Assembly (NCBI RefSeq): GCF_001679665.1
Contig: NZ_CP013244.1
Coordinates: 558,001-622,000 of the forward strand
DNA: 64,000 nucleotides
Direction: 5' to 3'
Source: Candidatus Viadribacter manganicus
GTDB lineage: Bacteria; Pseudomonadota; Alphaproteobacteria; Caulobacterales; Aquidulcibacteraceae
Below, one piece after another: positions 27,233 through 36,608 of this stretch. The notes beneath the pieces are model-generated. The model did not search any database. It had not been told where the DNA came from and saw only the letters and a program-made list of their open reading frames with translations. The translations under genes and the position numbers were made by a program. How positions within the stretch are numbered: the first letter of the stretch is position 1; every line of letters starts with the position of its first letter.

Positions 27233-28291
27233 CTAAAACGACAGCACCAGCCCTTCCCGCGGCGGAATTTCGCCGGCTGCGAGCCGCGCCCAAGTGGCCT
27301 GGATAGCGTCAGCGCCGCTGATGCGGCGCACGTCCACGAAAGCATGCGATGCGGGATAGAATTTGCGCAGATCCGTCTGCATCGCGGCGCCCAATTGCGG
27401 ATCCGCCTTGAGACGCGCGGCGGCGTAAGTCGGCACGAAGAAGAACTCAGGCGCCGGGCCCGGCAAAGGCTCGCTCGGCGGCGCGCGCGTGGCTTCCCAA
27501 TCAGTGACGCCGATAATGATGCTGCGCTTCAAGCCATAACTCAACGCGGTGTGTACGGCGGCGGTGAGCTCGCGACGGCCGAGAAAATCAACGAACGTCG
27601 ATGGTGCGTGGACTTTGAGCGCCGGCGCATCGCTGTAGAGCACCGTACGATGATAGAGGCCGCTTTCACGCACATAGGCTTCATTGCCTGGAGATGTTAT
27701 GCCGATGACTTCGACGCCGCCCAGATTGCGCAATTGATGCGCGGTGGCGAGCGCGGTTTTTGACGACGCGCTTGAGAGCACGACGCTGCGCGTTTGAGTT
27801 TGCGTCACGCAATCGGCGGCCCACCAGCCAGTGCCGTAGAGCGGGCGGAAGAGAGTCTGCTCCGGCTCAAAGCGCGCGTCGTAGCCGGGATCGGCGGTGA
27901 TGTCGGTGTAAATATTGTAGAGCACGGCTTTTGCGGCGCGGTGCGGCGCAGCATCAATGAAGCCGGTTGCGGTTTTCTTTGGGACGACGTCCAGCGTCTC
28001 GGCGAGCGGGTAATAGCCATAATAGCGCGCGCCTACCGCGATCTCGGGCGCGTTGCTTTCGATGACGGTGGCGAAACCCCAGACCGGCACTTTGCCGAAG
28101 CCTTCAGGCGCCGGGAAGAAATCCCAATAGCCAAGCATGCCCTCGCCCATCGCCGCGTAGGTGATGTTGTTCGAGGTCAGCGCGAAGAGATCGAGCTTGA
28201 GGCGCGCGGCGCCATCGGCGAGTGGAGCGAGCGTTACATCCACGAGCTTGGTATCGCGCAGATCGCGCCTGCTGATGTGAAGTTCGTGCAT
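27233..28291 (-). CDS. DUF2855 family protein
   Basis: A 352-residue protein with the architecture of the medium-chain dehydrogenase/reductase-like DUF2855 family (NNITYAAMGEGMLGYWDFFP near the N-terminus, VWGFATVIES, and the Rossmann-like SVVLSSASSKTALATAHQLR). No obvious zinc or NADPH motif is complete, so no activity is assigned. ATG at 28291 has GAGGG at good distance; an upstream ATG seven codons earlier does not. Confidence 0.85.
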   Translation of the reverse strand: MHELHISRRDLRDTKLVDVTLAPLADGAARLKLDLFALTSNNITYAAMGEGMLGYWDFFPAPEGFGKVPVWGFATVIESNAPEIAVGARYYGYYPLAETLDVVPKKTATGFIDAAPHRAAKAVLYNIYTDITADPGYDARFEPEQTLFRPLYGTGWWAADCVTQTQTRSVVLSSASSKTALATAHQLRNLGGVEVIGITSPGNEAYVRESGLYHRTVLYSDAPALKVHAPSTFVDFLGRRELTAAVHTALSYGLKRSIIIGVTDWEATRAPPSEPLPGPAPEFFFVPTYAAARLKADPQLGAAMQTDLRKFYPASHAFVDVRRISGADAIQATWARLAAGEIPPREGLVLSF

Positions 28292-28357
28292 AGTCTTAGT
28301 CCCTCTTCGCATGGCGTACGTGTTTGCGGGCGCGGCGTCGATGCCGACTTTGGGGAA

Positions 28358-28876
28358 TTAGGAGCGCACGACGCTGGCGATGACGCGATTGGTTTGCTGC
28401 ACGTTCATCGCGCCGAAGGCGGCCGCTGGCGCACCGTTCGCGTCAAACACGAAAAGCCGCGGCAAGCTCAGTTGCAGCGCATCGCCGCCGAAGGCGTGAT
28501 ACGTCGCCATATCGGCGCGGAGCTGCAGATAGTTCGGGCGCGCTTGGCGGAGGAAGCGCTGCACGCCCTCTTCGTTGGCGACCAGTTCGACATTGAGGCC
28601 GATCATGTTCAGCCGTTCGGGCGCGTAGCGATGGCGGATTGTTGAGAGATAACCCGCCTCATCGACGCAAGGCGCGCACCACGACGCCCAAAAGCTGATG
28701 ACGGTAGGACCCGGATTGAGATGCGCGCCGAGTGTGGTTTCGGCGCCGGCGAAAGTTTCCAGTGGAAGATCCGAAAGGGTATCGAGAGCAGGCGGCAACG
28801 GTACGCCGCTGGCTTCCCCAAAAGCTGGCGTGGCGGCTGCAAGGCCCGCGATAAGAAACGCACGGCGCTGGAACAT
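28358..28876 (-). CDS. TlpA-like thioredoxin family protein
   Basis: 172 residues with a Tat/Sec-like signal (FQRRAFLIAGLAAATPAFG; the RR at 4-5 is suggestive of Tat). The active site is WASWCAPC (Cys67, Cys70), and the cis-Pro is in SLPRLFVFDANG. It likely reduces a periplasmic disulfide, for example in cytochrome maturation, but no Ccm gene is near. Confidence 0.88.
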   Translation of the reverse strand: MFQRRAFLIAGLAAATPAFGEASGVPLPPALDTLSDLPLETFAGAETTLGAHLNPGPTVISFWASWCAPCVDEAGYLSTIRHRYAPERLNMIGLNVELVANEEGVQRFLRQARPNYLQLRADMATYHAFGGDALQLSLPRLFVFDANGAPAAAFGAMNVQQTNRVIASVVRS

Positions 28877-29005
28877 TTCTTCTCCTGAGATCGCAGGCTA
28901 GCGCGCCGCGAATGCGACGAACAGCAGCTGTGAGCAAATGGCCGAGCTTGTGCGGGGCGGGTCGATCTTTAGTCTGCGAGGGCTGAATTTCATGAGGGTG
29001 GCTTA

Positions 29006-31120
29006 ATGAAGATCGCTTCGCTGGCGCAGGCACTGGGTATTTCGTTGGCGCTGACGGCGTGTGCATCGCCGGGGCCGACTGCGCCGACAGCGCCGCAACA
29101 AACCGCGACAGCGGCCGATCCCTATCTCTGGCTCGAAGATGTTGAAGGCGAGCGCGCCTTGGCGTGGGTGCATCAACAGAACGATCGCTCGCTGCCGGTG
29201 CTGGAAAACGATCCGCGCTATGCGGCGCGGCTTGAGGCGGCGCTGGAAGTTGCACAGAGCCGTGACCGGTTGCCACTCGGCCAAGTGCGCGGCGGCTATC
29301 TCTATAATTTCTGGCAGGACCCAGACCATGTGCGCGGAATCTGGCGGCGCGCGCGGCTCGATGGTTACGCAGCCAACAATCCGCGCTGGGAAACGGTGCT
29401 CGATATCGATGCGCTGGCGCGTGAGGAGAACGCGAACTGGGTCTATCAGAGCGCCGACTGCGATCCGTCCGGCGTGCGCTGCATGGTCTCGCTTTCGAAT
29501 GGCGGCCTCGACGCTTCGACCGATCGCGAATTTGACCTGCAGACGCGCCGCTTCGTTGAGGGCGGCTTTGTCGTGCCGGAGGCCAAGTCCAACATTGGCT
29601 GGTTGGATCGCGACACGCTGCTCGTCGCCACCAATTGGGGCGAAGGTTCGCTGACTGAGTCCGGCTATCCCTACGTGCTGAAGGCTTGGCGCCGGGGCAC
29701 GCCGCTTTCGAGCGCGACGGAAATCCTGCGCGGCGAAGCGAGCGACGTTTCGATTGCAGTCGCGACATTCGAGGACGAGAGCAACGACCACATCGCGATC
29801 GCGGTCGAGGGCGAGACGTTCTTTGAAACGGTGTTTTCGCTGATCACGCCGCAAGGTCCGCAACGGCTGACGCTGCCGCGCAAATCTTCGATCCGCGACT
29901 TCTCGCATGACCGCCTGATCGTCACCATCGAACAGGAATGGACAATTGGCGGGCGCACCTATCCAAACGGTTCACTGTTGGCGATCCCGCTGGCGACGGC
30001 GACGTCGGCAACGCCGGCGATCGAGGTGATCTTCTCACCGAACGCACGCCAATCGATCGAAGAGGTGCAAGCCACGCGCGATGCGGTGCTGGTTGCGGGC
30101 TTCGACAATGTCCGAGGACGTCTGCAGCGCTTCACGTTCGCCAACGGCCAGTGGACCGGCGCACAGATCGAGGTGCCGCCAACCGGCGTGGTGCACATCG
30201 CCGGTGCGTCCACCAGTGACACGCGTGCATTCGCGACGTTCGAGGACTTTCTGACGCCATCGACGCTCTATGCGCTGAACGGCGCCCGGATGCGTTCGGT
30301 GCGATCGTTGCCGGCCCAGTTCGACGCCTCGCCCTACGTGACCGAGCAGTTCGAAGCGACGAGCGCGGACGGCACGCGCGTGCCCTATTTCGTGGTGCGC
30401 CGGCGCGATATGCAGATGAACGGGCAGAACCCGACGCTGCTCTACGCCTATGGCGGCTTCCAGCTTTCACAGGTGCCGACATACAACGCCTTCATTGGCC
30501 GGCTCTGGCTCGATCAAGGCGGCACGTATGTGCTCGCGAACATTCGTGGCGGCGGCGAGTTCGGCCCGGCTTGGCACGATGCGGGCCTGCTGACGAACCG
30601 CCAGCGCATCTATGACGATTTCTACGCGGTCGAACGCGATTTGGTGGATCGCAACATCACCTCGCCGCGCAGGCTCGGGATTTCCGGCCGCTCGAATGGC
30701 GGCTTGCTGATGGGTGTGATGCTCAACCAGCATCCGGAAATGGTGCACGCCGCGATCATCGGTTCGCCGCTGCTCGATATGCTGCGTTATGACCAATTGC
30801 TGGCAGGCGCTTCATGGGTGGGCGAATACGGTTCGCCGAACATTCCCGAGCAACGCGCGTTCCTGGAAACGATCACGCCCTACCAGAACCTGCGCGCACG
30901 GCCGGACTTCCCGACCGTGTTCATCTACACATCGACGAAAGATGACCGCGTTCACCCAGGCCATGCTCGCAAGTACGGCGCGCGCTTGGACGAGCTGGGC
31001 ATTCGCTATCTCTATTACGAAAACACCGACGGCGGTCACCAAGCCAACGCCAACCTGCGCGAAGCCGCGCGCCGGCGGACGCTCGAGTACATGTATCTAA
31101 CGCAGCGCCTCATCGATTAA
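29006..31120 (+). CDS. S9A family prolyl oligopeptidase
   Basis: Serine peptidase of 704 residues that cleaves short peptides after proline. It has a lipoprotein-like N-terminus (LALTAC, Cys about 19), the propeller start DPYLWLEDVEGERALAW, and the catalytic domain with GRSNGGLLMG (Ser563), STKDDRVHPGH (Asp646) and TDGGHQ (His678). The exported form is usual for this group in Caulobacterales, where it probably digests peptides in the periplasm. Confidence 0.93.
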   Translation: MKIASLAQALGISLALTACASPGPTAPTAPQQTATAADPYLWLEDVEGERALAWVHQQNDRSLPVLENDPRYAARLEAALEVAQSRDRLPLGQVRGGYLYNFWQDPDHVRGIWRRARLDGYAANNPRWETVLDIDALAREENANWVYQSADCDPSGVRCMVSLSNGGLDASTDREFDLQTRRFVEGGFVVPEAKSNIGWLDRDTLLVATNWGEGSLTESGYPYVLKAWRRGTPLSSATEILRGEASDVSIAVATFEDESNDHIAIAVEGETFFETVFSLITPQGPQRLTLPRKSSIRDFSHDRLIVTIEQEWTIGGRTYPNGSLLAIPLATATSATPAIEVIFSPNARQSIEEVQATRDAVLVAGFDNVRGRLQRFTFANGQWTGAQIEVPPTGVVHIAGASTSDTRAFATFEDFLTPSTLYALNGARMRSVRSLPAQFDASPYVTEQFEATSADGTRVPYFVVRRRDMQMNGQNPTLLYAYGGFQLSQVPTYNAFIGRLWLDQGGTYVLANIRGGGEFGPAWHDAGLLTNRQRIYDDFYAVERDLVDRNITSPRRLGISGRSNGGLLMGVMLNQHPEMVHAAIIGSPLLDMLRYDQLLAGASWVGEYGSPNIPEQRAFLETITPYQNLRARPDFPTVFIYTSTKDDRVHPGHARKYGARLDELGIRYLYYENTDGGHQANANLREAARRRTLEYMYLTQRLID

Positions 31121-31125
31121 GCGCC

Positions 31126-31179
31126 CTTCGACAAACAAAAGGGGGCGCCCCACCAGCGTCAGCCTGAGCCGGTCGAAGG
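31126..31179. repeat. dispersed repeat pair between convergent genes
   Basis: CCCTTCGACAAACAAAAGG is followed by GCGTCAGCCTGAGCCGGTCGAAGG. The arms form an imperfect hairpin and share the CTTCGAC / CTGAGCC-GTCGAAG core with the elements at 4281 and 43687. It may also end transcription for both flanking genes. Confidence 0.5.
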
Positions 31180-31188
31180 CCAAAGCCG

Positions 31189-32076
31189 CTAGTACCGGCG
31201 ATCGACGATGAAATCGACGGCGTCGAGCAGGATGCGGGCGCGCGAGCCGAAAACGCTAAGGTGGGCCTTGGCCTGATTGGCGAGCATGTTGATGCGGTCG
31301 CGCGTGGCGTCGGCGCCGAGCACGGTGACGAAGTTGACCTTGCCGCGCGCTTTGTCCTTGCCGACGGCTTTGCCGGTGTCGCGCACGACGCCTTCTGCAT
31401 CCAGGAGGTCATCGCGCATCTGGAAAGCGAGCCCGACATCGTGGGCGTAGCGTGAGAGTGCGGTTTTTTCCGCTTCAGATGCGCCGCCGATCAGCGCGCC
31501 GGCGTCGACAGCGAAATTGATCAGCGCGCCGGTCTTTTGACGGTTCATGCGCGTCACGGCGATGAGATCCGAGCCGATATCGGCGCCGGCCATGTCGGCG
31601 GCCTGCCCAGCCACCATGCCCTGTGCGCCCGAGGCTTTAGCGAGCCCCGAGATCAACTTGCAGCGCATTTGCGGATCGGAGTGTGTGGCGGGTTCGGCCA
31701 TGAGTTCGAAGGCGAAGGTCAGCAGCGCGTCACCGGCGAGAATGGCGGTGGCTTCGTCATACTGGCGGTGCAGCGTCGGGCGGCCACGGCGCAGATCGTC
31801 GTCGTCCATCGCCGGGAGATCGTCATGTGCAAGGCTGTAGGCGTGGACACATTCGATGGCGCAGGCGGCGCGCAGAAGTGAGCCCTCGTCAGCGTCGAAG
31901 ATGCGGCCGGCCTCGATTGTGAAGAAAGGGCGCAGGCGCTTGCCGCCTCCGAGCGCGGCGTAACGGATTGCCCCAATGAGGCGCACCTCACTGCCCTGCT
32001 CAGCCGGGAGCAGATTCTCGAGAGCCAAGTTCACCCGCTCTGCGGTTTCTTTGATACGCGCTTCAATTTGAGACAT
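31189..32076 (-). CDS. ispA: polyprenyl synthetase, farnesyl/geranylgeranyl diphosphate synthase type
   Basis: Prenyl-chain elongation downstream of the MEP pathway. 295 residues with the first aspartate-rich motif DDLPAMDDDDLRRGRPTLH, the second MRDDLLDAEG, and the arginine-containing ALGGGKRLRPFF. ATG at 32076 has GGGGAAG upstream. The five-residue spacing and small residues upstream of the first motif do not let me choose between FPP and GGPP as product. Confidence 0.9.
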   Translation of the reverse strand: MSQIEARIKETAERVNLALENLLPAEQGSEVRLIGAIRYAALGGGKRLRPFFTIEAGRIFDADEGSLLRAACAIECVHAYSLAHDDLPAMDDDDLRRGRPTLHRQYDEATAILAGDALLTFAFELMAEPATHSDPQMRCKLISGLAKASGAQGMVAGQAADMAGADIGSDLIAVTRMNRQKTGALINFAVDAGALIGGASEAEKTALSRYAHDVGLAFQMRDDLLDAEGVVRDTGKAVGKDKARGKVNFVTVLGADATRDRINMLANQAKAHLSVFGSRARILLDAVDFIVDRRY

Positions 32077-32265
32077 GGGCGCTTCCCCTAACAGAGCATC
32101 CGCCCGGCGCAAGCACTCCCAGAGGTTGTATCAGCCCTCACCCTTTATGTAGACACAGTAACAGGGCAGGATAGAGCCAATGGGGGAGCAGAAAGCGCCC
32201 GGTGCGGTCTTTGCAGGACGGCGCCGGGGTTTTAGGTCCCTCGTGGTCAAGAGTGGGGAATTTGC

Positions 32266-33390
32266 ATGCCGTCTGTGGTGATTATCCACGCCGCGGAAGA
32301 CACGCTGCCGGCCAGAGCCCTGGCCGAAAAGCTACGCCAGGCTCAGCTTCAAGTCGTTCTCGAAAAGTCGCCGGGCGAAGAGCTTCGCAACGCGATCAAG
32401 GGCGCGCCGGTGACGATCGCTTTATGGTCGCCGCGCTCGTCGCAAAGCGCAGAGCTTGCTGAAGAAGCAAAGTTCGCACGCGGCAAGACCACGGTTTACC
32501 ACGCACTGATGCAGAGCGCGCAGGCGCCTGAGGCGTTCCGCGGCGATCGCGCCGTGAACCTCACCGGTTGGCGCGGCGAAGATGAATTCCCGGCTTGGCG
32601 CGAGCTTGCCAAGCTGATCACCGATAAGGCCGGCGTTGCGCCGTTGCCGCCGCCGGCGCCGAAGCCGCCGTCAGGATTTTTCCAGCCTGGCCGTGCGCCA
32701 GAAGGCGTCGCCCAGCCGCAAGCCGGCGGCGCGCGTCAGCAAGCGCCGCAACCGCAACAACAGGCGCGCCAGCAGGCGCAACCTCAACAGCGCGCCGCGC
32801 CGCAACAGCGTCCGCCCGCGCCACAACCTCAGCGCAGCATTCCCCAGCACGAGCCGGAGCCCAAGAAGGGCGGCGGCATGCTGGTGATCGCGGCGGTTGT
32901 TGTTGTGCTGGTCGCGGGCCTTGGCGGCGGCGGCTGGTGGTACATGAACCAGAACAGCGCCTCCTCCACATCAGCGGCGTGGGATGCGGTTTCGCGCGAT
33001 GACGCCGATGCGCTTCGTCAGTTCATCGATGGCGATCCGGGCCAATATCGTCAGGACGCCGAACAGGCGCTCGCGGCGCTTGAGGAGCGTCAGTATGCGG
33101 CTGCAACGCAAACCGACACGATCGAAGCTTACGAAGCGTTCTTGAACGACTTCCCGGACAGCCAGCACGCAACGCGCACCAGCGGCCGCATCGCCGAATT
33201 GCGCTTGGCGCAGCCGCCAGCTGAAACAACGACCGAAGAAGTGCCGCTTGGCCCGGAAACAAACCCGGACTTGCTGCCGCCTGGCGTGCCGGCAACCACC
33301 GCCCCGGCGCCGGATACGACGGGCGGCCCGCAACAAATCACGCCGCCTTCGGAAGAAGCGACGCCGCCGGCTGACCTGCCGACGAACTGA
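32266..33390 (+). CDS. membrane-anchored TIR-like domain protein
   Basis: A 374-residue protein. Residues 1-120 have TIR-fold features: PSVVIIHAAED as the first strand with the usual acidic end, ARALAEKLRQAQLQVV, the box-2-like APVTIALWSPRSSQSAEL with an EE pair at about 66-67 in the position of the catalytic Glu, and GEDEFPAWRELAKL. A Pro/Gln-rich linker follows (about 125-200). A single membrane helix (about 204-227) after KK then separates a periplasmic helical part (about 237-315, TPR-like). So the TIR domain should face the cytoplasm. Whether it cleaves NAD+ or only acts as a scaffold is unknown. A terminator ends the gene. Confidence 0.62.
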   Translation: MPSVVIIHAAEDTLPARALAEKLRQAQLQVVLEKSPGEELRNAIKGAPVTIALWSPRSSQSAELAEEAKFARGKTTVYHALMQSAQAPEAFRGDRAVNLTGWRGEDEFPAWRELAKLITDKAGVAPLPPPAPKPPSGFFQPGRAPEGVAQPQAGGARQQAPQPQQQARQQAQPQQRAAPQQRPPAPQPQRSIPQHEPEPKKGGGMLVIAAVVVVLVAGLGGGGWWYMNQNSASSTSAAWDAVSRDDADALRQFIDGDPGQYRQDAEQALAALEERQYAAATQTDTIEAYEAFLNDFPDSQHATRTSGRIAELRLAQPPAETTTEEVPLGPETNPDLLPPGVPATTAPAPDTTGGPQQITPPSEEATPPADLPTN

Positions 33391-33411
33391 TTTGGATTTG
33401 ATCCAAGATTG

Positions 33412-33440
33412 AAAGGCGCGGAGCGATCCGCGCCTTTTTT
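33412..33440 (+). terminator. Rho-independent terminator
   Basis: An AAAGGCGCGGA / TCCGCGCCTTT stem with loop GCGA and a run of six T, behind the TIR-like gene. Confidence 0.9.
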
Positions 33441-33474
33441 CTTTGCGCGCATTACCGCATAGTGCGCGGCGGGG

Positions 33475-34182
33475 ATGGATCGCTTTCTCATCTACGCGCC
33501 CAATTGGGTAAAGAATTGCGCGGCAATCTTGCTTGTCGTGCTGTTTGCGACGGCATTTGGCGTCTCGGCGCACGCCCTCGTCACCGGTGAAAACCGCGAC
33601 CTTATTGCGCCCGCCTTCTCTGCGGCCCAGGCCGCTGGCGTTGGCATCATCATTCTCGGCGTCATCTCATTCACCGAACGCGACGCCTCTCCCAAAGCAC
33701 TGCTTGCCAAGTCAAAGGGCTGGCTGCTGCACACCCTGAAAGGCGCGCTCGAACGGGTCACGCTGGACGGCCGCAGGCTATCGGTGGACATCACCGAAAC
33801 GCCGGAAGACATCTTCATCAAGTATCGGGTGCGCGATCCGCGGACACCGGCCGACGCGCTGGAGATGCACGTCTTTTTAAACGTGAAGCGTCTCTGGGTT
33901 TATTACCTCTTCCCATCGAGCGGCGGCGATGACGCCGAGCGCGTTGCACAAGCGGTGCAAGTCACATTCGAAGGCGCCAAAGGCGCCGGATATGAGTGGA
34001 CCCAAGTCAAACACCCAGCGCGCGTTGAATACCATCTGAGCGCGCCCATCGATGCCGATTTTCTGATGAAGCCGACCGAGCAGCTTTATTGGGCGCAAGA
34101 CATCGCTTCGATGACGCGCAGCCTGATCGCGTCGGCTCAGAAAAATCGAATGCCGCTGACGCTCGCGCCGGCGCAAGCATAA
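33475..34182 (+). CDS. membrane protein of unknown function, 235 aa
   Basis: Two N-terminal membrane helices (about 14-36 and 46-64) followed by a soluble domain of about 150 residues with a strand-rich start (RLSVDITETPEDIFIKYRVRD) and a hydrophobic FLNVKRLWVYYLFPSSGG. No catalytic motif is visible. Not recognised; the soluble part could sense or bind something at the cytoplasmic face. Confidence 0.75.
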   Translation: MDRFLIYAPNWVKNCAAILLVVLFATAFGVSAHALVTGENRDLIAPAFSAAQAAGVGIIILGVISFTERDASPKALLAKSKGWLLHTLKGALERVTLDGRRLSVDITETPEDIFIKYRVRDPRTPADALEMHVFLNVKRLWVYYLFPSSGGDDAERVAQAVQVTFEGAKGAGYEWTQVKHPARVEYHLSAPIDADFLMKPTEQLYWAQDIASMTRSLIASAQKNRMPLTLAPAQA

Positions 34183-34191
34183 CGCCGCACA

Positions 34192-34223
34192 ATTAAAAAG
34201 AGCGCGGATTGCGCCGCGCTCTT
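34192..34223. terminator. bidirectional terminator
   Basis: A 10-bp stem AAGAGCGCGG / CCGCGCTCTT. On the minus strand it is followed by TTTAATT, which ends the csaA-like operon; for the plus gene the hairpin alone is present. Confidence 0.72.
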
Positions 34224-34245
34224 CAACTCACATTTAGAAATGCGA

Positions 34246-34614
34246 TCAGTACATCCGGCCGCCTTGCAGCGCGGGACGATCGACATTGAGCAACACGACA
34301 TTGCCATTGCGATCCGGGAAGCCGAGGCAAAGCACTTCCGACATGAACTTGCCGATTTGCTTCGGCTCAAAGTTGACCACTGCCGCGACACGGCGGCCAA
34401 GCAGCTCGCCGATGTCGTAATTCGAAGTGACCTGCGCGCTCGACTTCTTGATGCCGAGCGGATCGCCGAAATCGATCCACAACTGATAGGCAGCCTTCTT
34501 GGCCTCCTCGAAGACCTTCACATCGACAATGGTGCCGAGGCGAATGTCGACCTTCATGAAGTCGTCGAAGGAAATGATCGGCTGGCGCGCATTGCTTTGC
34601 GGGTCGTCGGCCAT
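34246..34614 (-). CDS. CsaA-type tRNA-binding protein
   Basis: 122 residues, an OB-fold of the EMAP/CsaA type. FMKVDIRLGTIVDVKVFEEA, SSAQVTSNYDIGELLGRRVA and VLCLGFPDRNGNVVLLN are the family pattern. CsaA binds tRNA and unfolded proteins and is linked to secretion. The ATG at 34614 has a GGGAGAG site. Confidence 0.88.
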   Translation of the reverse strand: MADDPQSNARQPIISFDDFMKVDIRLGTIVDVKVFEEAKKAAYQLWIDFGDPLGIKKSSAQVTSNYDIGELLGRRVAAVVNFEPKQIGKFMSEVLCLGFPDRNGNVVLLNVDRPALQGGRMY

Positions 34615-34630
34615 TGGCGTTACTCTCTCC

Positions 34631-34876
34631 CTATGACCCGATCTTTGCGGGTTCAATGCGCGGGCCTTCAGGACCCATCACGATTTGATCAACTTCGAGC
34701 TGCGCGTCTTTCAGCTGGCTCTCGCAGCGCGCCTTGAGGGCCGCGCCGCGCTTATAGATACGAATCGAATCCGCCAACGGCACGTCGCCTCGCTCCAAAT
34801 GGGAGACGATTTTTTCCAACTCATTCAAGGAGTCCTCGAACGAGAGGCTGGCGGGGTCTTTTTGATCCGTCGTCAT
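34631..34876 (-). CDS. xseB: exodeoxyribonuclease VII small subunit
   Basis: An 81-residue helical protein with the pattern ASLSFEDSLNELEKIVSHLE and GDVPLADSIRIYKRGAALK, typical of XseB. In many alphaproteobacteria it lies in an operon with ispA and dxs; here those three genes are separated. ATG at 34876 is preferred, with a TTG three codons upstream as alternative. Confidence 0.92.
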   Translation of the reverse strand: MTTDQKDPASLSFEDSLNELEKIVSHLERGDVPLADSIRIYKRGAALKARCESQLKDAQLEVDQIVMGPEGPRIEPAKIGS

Positions 34877-34939
34877 GGCTTCCAAGGTATGTGGTGACAG
34901 GGGCTTAGGGAATAGGCAGCGGGGCCTAGGTCTGCCCGT

Positions 34940-35557
34940 TCACTTCAATTTCTCGTAGCGGCGATAGCTCCAGTGGCTGTCGCCCCCGTCCTCGACTTCG
35001 CGCCAGCCCTGGGCGCGCAGGATCGGGCGCATCATACGGTTGAACCAGCCGTGGGCGCACAGCAGCACGTTCTGCCCCCGCAGCGCTTGTGCGGTAAGCG
35101 TGGCGACCGCCGCCTCGGCGCGGGTTTCCGCTTCGAGCCGCGTCTCGCCGTCTTCGTGGCGTCCGAACCACCAGGCGACGCGCGCCCAGACACCCCAAGC
35201 GCGCGGGCTACGCCGGCCCCAAACAGGCGGCGGCGGCAACGGCGCTTCGATGAAAATTGGATCGGTGATGATCTGGCGGCCACCCGCCACCATCTCGGCA
35301 GTGTGGATCGCGCGCGGCAAAGTCGATGCGTAGATGATGTCGCTGGCTTGCGCGTGCGCCACCAGTTTTTCGGGCGGCTTCTCATCGGGATGCAAGCGCG
35401 CGAGATCGTAACCCGCCCACCAATCGCGATAGCCGTGATGATCGATCCGCACTGAGCGATCGGCGTGCGGTTTGCCGTGCCGCGCGATGACAATGCTGCC
35501 AACCCGCACGGCTGAACGGCGATCTAGCGTCTCGTTGGGCGCCATGGTCGTCGTCAT
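34940..35557 (-). CDS. histidine phosphatase family protein
   Basis: A 205-residue phosphoglycerate-mutase-like phosphatase. The catalytic RHG motif is in IVIARHGKPHADRS, with the second histidine in LLCAHGWFNR. It has a short charged N-terminus and Pro-rich loop in the middle (APLPPPPVWG). Substrate is unknown. GAAGGG precedes the ATG. Confidence 0.87.
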   Translation of the reverse strand: MTTTMAPNETLDRRSAVRVGSIVIARHGKPHADRSVRIDHHGYRDWWAGYDLARLHPDEKPPEKLVAHAQASDIIYASTLPRAIHTAEMVAGGRQIITDPIFIEAPLPPPPVWGRRSPRAWGVWARVAWWFGRHEDGETRLEAETRAEAAVATLTAQALRGQNVLLCAHGWFNRMMRPILRAQGWREVEDGGDSHWSYRRYEKLK

Positions 35558-35603
35558 TCTGACCCTTCGCGCGAAGCTGACGCCCCCTCCCCTTGAGCGG
35601 GTC

Positions 35604-36524
35604 TTAGTCGCGCTGGAGCGCTGCCAAATATGCCGCGGCGGATCCGGCGAGCGCGGCTAAATCGTAGCCGCCCTCCAGAGTCGAAACAAGCTTACCCTTG
35701 CAGTGACGTAATGCGAGTTCCTTGAGCCGCTGCCCCACCCAGGCGAAATCCTCAGTTTCTAGTTCCAGTTGCGCGAGTGGATCGGCCTTGTGAGCATCGA
35801 AACCGGCGGAAACCAAGATCAATTCGGGTGCGAATGCATCGAGCGCGGGGAGCACGCGTTCTTCCATTGCGCGGCGCCATGCGCTGCTACCGGCGCCTGC
35901 GGGCAACGGCGCGTTGACGACGTTACCGTCAACGCCGGTGTCATTACGCGCGCCCGTTCCGGGATAAAGCGGCGCTTGGTGCGTGGACGCAAACATAAGC
36001 CGCGGCTCCCCTTCAGCGACAGTCTGCGTGCCGTTGCCGTGATGCACATCGAAATCGACGACAGCGACGCGCGAGAGGCCGTGCGCTTCTAAAGCGTGCA
36101 GCGCGCCGATGGCGACGTTGTTGAAAACGCAAAAGCCCATCGGCGAAATTGGTTCGGCGTGGTGTCCCGGCGGACGCACGGCGCAGAACGCCATGTCGGC
36201 TTCGCCGCTCATCACGGCATCGACAGCGCCAACGCAGGCGCCGGCGGCGCGGTAGATCGCTTCACGCGAACCGCTGGAGATATAGGTGTCGGGATCGAGC
36301 CGCACGCGCGCGCCGGAGGTTTCGGCGAACGCAGGCTCCAAGGCGTCGATGTAATTGCGCGGATGCACGCGCGCGATGGCGTCGCGATCGGCCATCGGCG
36401 CTTCGCGTCGATCGAACGCGACCTCCTCCAGCGCGTCGAGCACCGCCTGCAAGCGGCCAGGATGTTCGGCGTGCCCAGGCGGCGGTTCGTGACGGAGCAT
36501 AGAGGGGTGCGTGAAGAGCAGCAT
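35604..36524 (-). CDS. histone deacetylase family protein (amidohydrolase)
   Basis: Zinc-dependent deacetylase of 306 residues. It has RPPGHHAEP, DFDVHHGNGTQ and SAGFDAHKADPL, which supply the His pair, the Asp-His-Asp zinc site and the acidic partner. Bacterial relatives include acetoin utilisation proteins and polyamine deacylases. Start is not fixed: ATG at 36524 fits the family N-terminus, but no strong ribosome site is seen. Confidence 0.9.
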   Translation of the reverse strand: MLLFTHPSMLRHEPPPGHAEHPGRLQAVLDALEEVAFDRREAPMADRDAIARVHPRNYIDALEPAFAETSGARVRLDPDTYISSGSREAIYRAAGACVGAVDAVMSGEADMAFCAVRPPGHHAEPISPMGFCVFNNVAIGALHALEAHGLSRVAVVDFDVHHGNGTQTVAEGEPRLMFASTHQAPLYPGTGARNDTGVDGNVVNAPLPAGAGSSAWRRAMEERVLPALDAFAPELILVSAGFDAHKADPLAQLELETEDFAWVGQRLKELALRHCKGKLVSTLEGGYDLAALAGSAAAYLAALQRD

Positions 36525-36561
36525 GGGGCAGATGTAGCGCATGCCGGCCCACAAAACAGCA

Positions 36562-36586
36562 AGGGCGCAGCTGACTGCCGCGCCCT
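36562..36586 (-). terminator. hairpin downstream of the PepSY-like gene
   Basis: A 7-bp stem AGGGCGC / GCGCCCT with an 11-base loop, between the exported-protein gene (36609-36971) and the next start. There is no T-run, so termination is uncertain. Confidence 0.35.
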
Positions 36587-36608
36587 CACGTTCGCTTGGG
36601 GAAACGAG

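Noticed and set aside
28659..29768. Open frame on the minus strand opposite the S9A peptidase start
   Set aside because: Ser/Arg/Pro-rich shadow, spans two real genes in the other strand.
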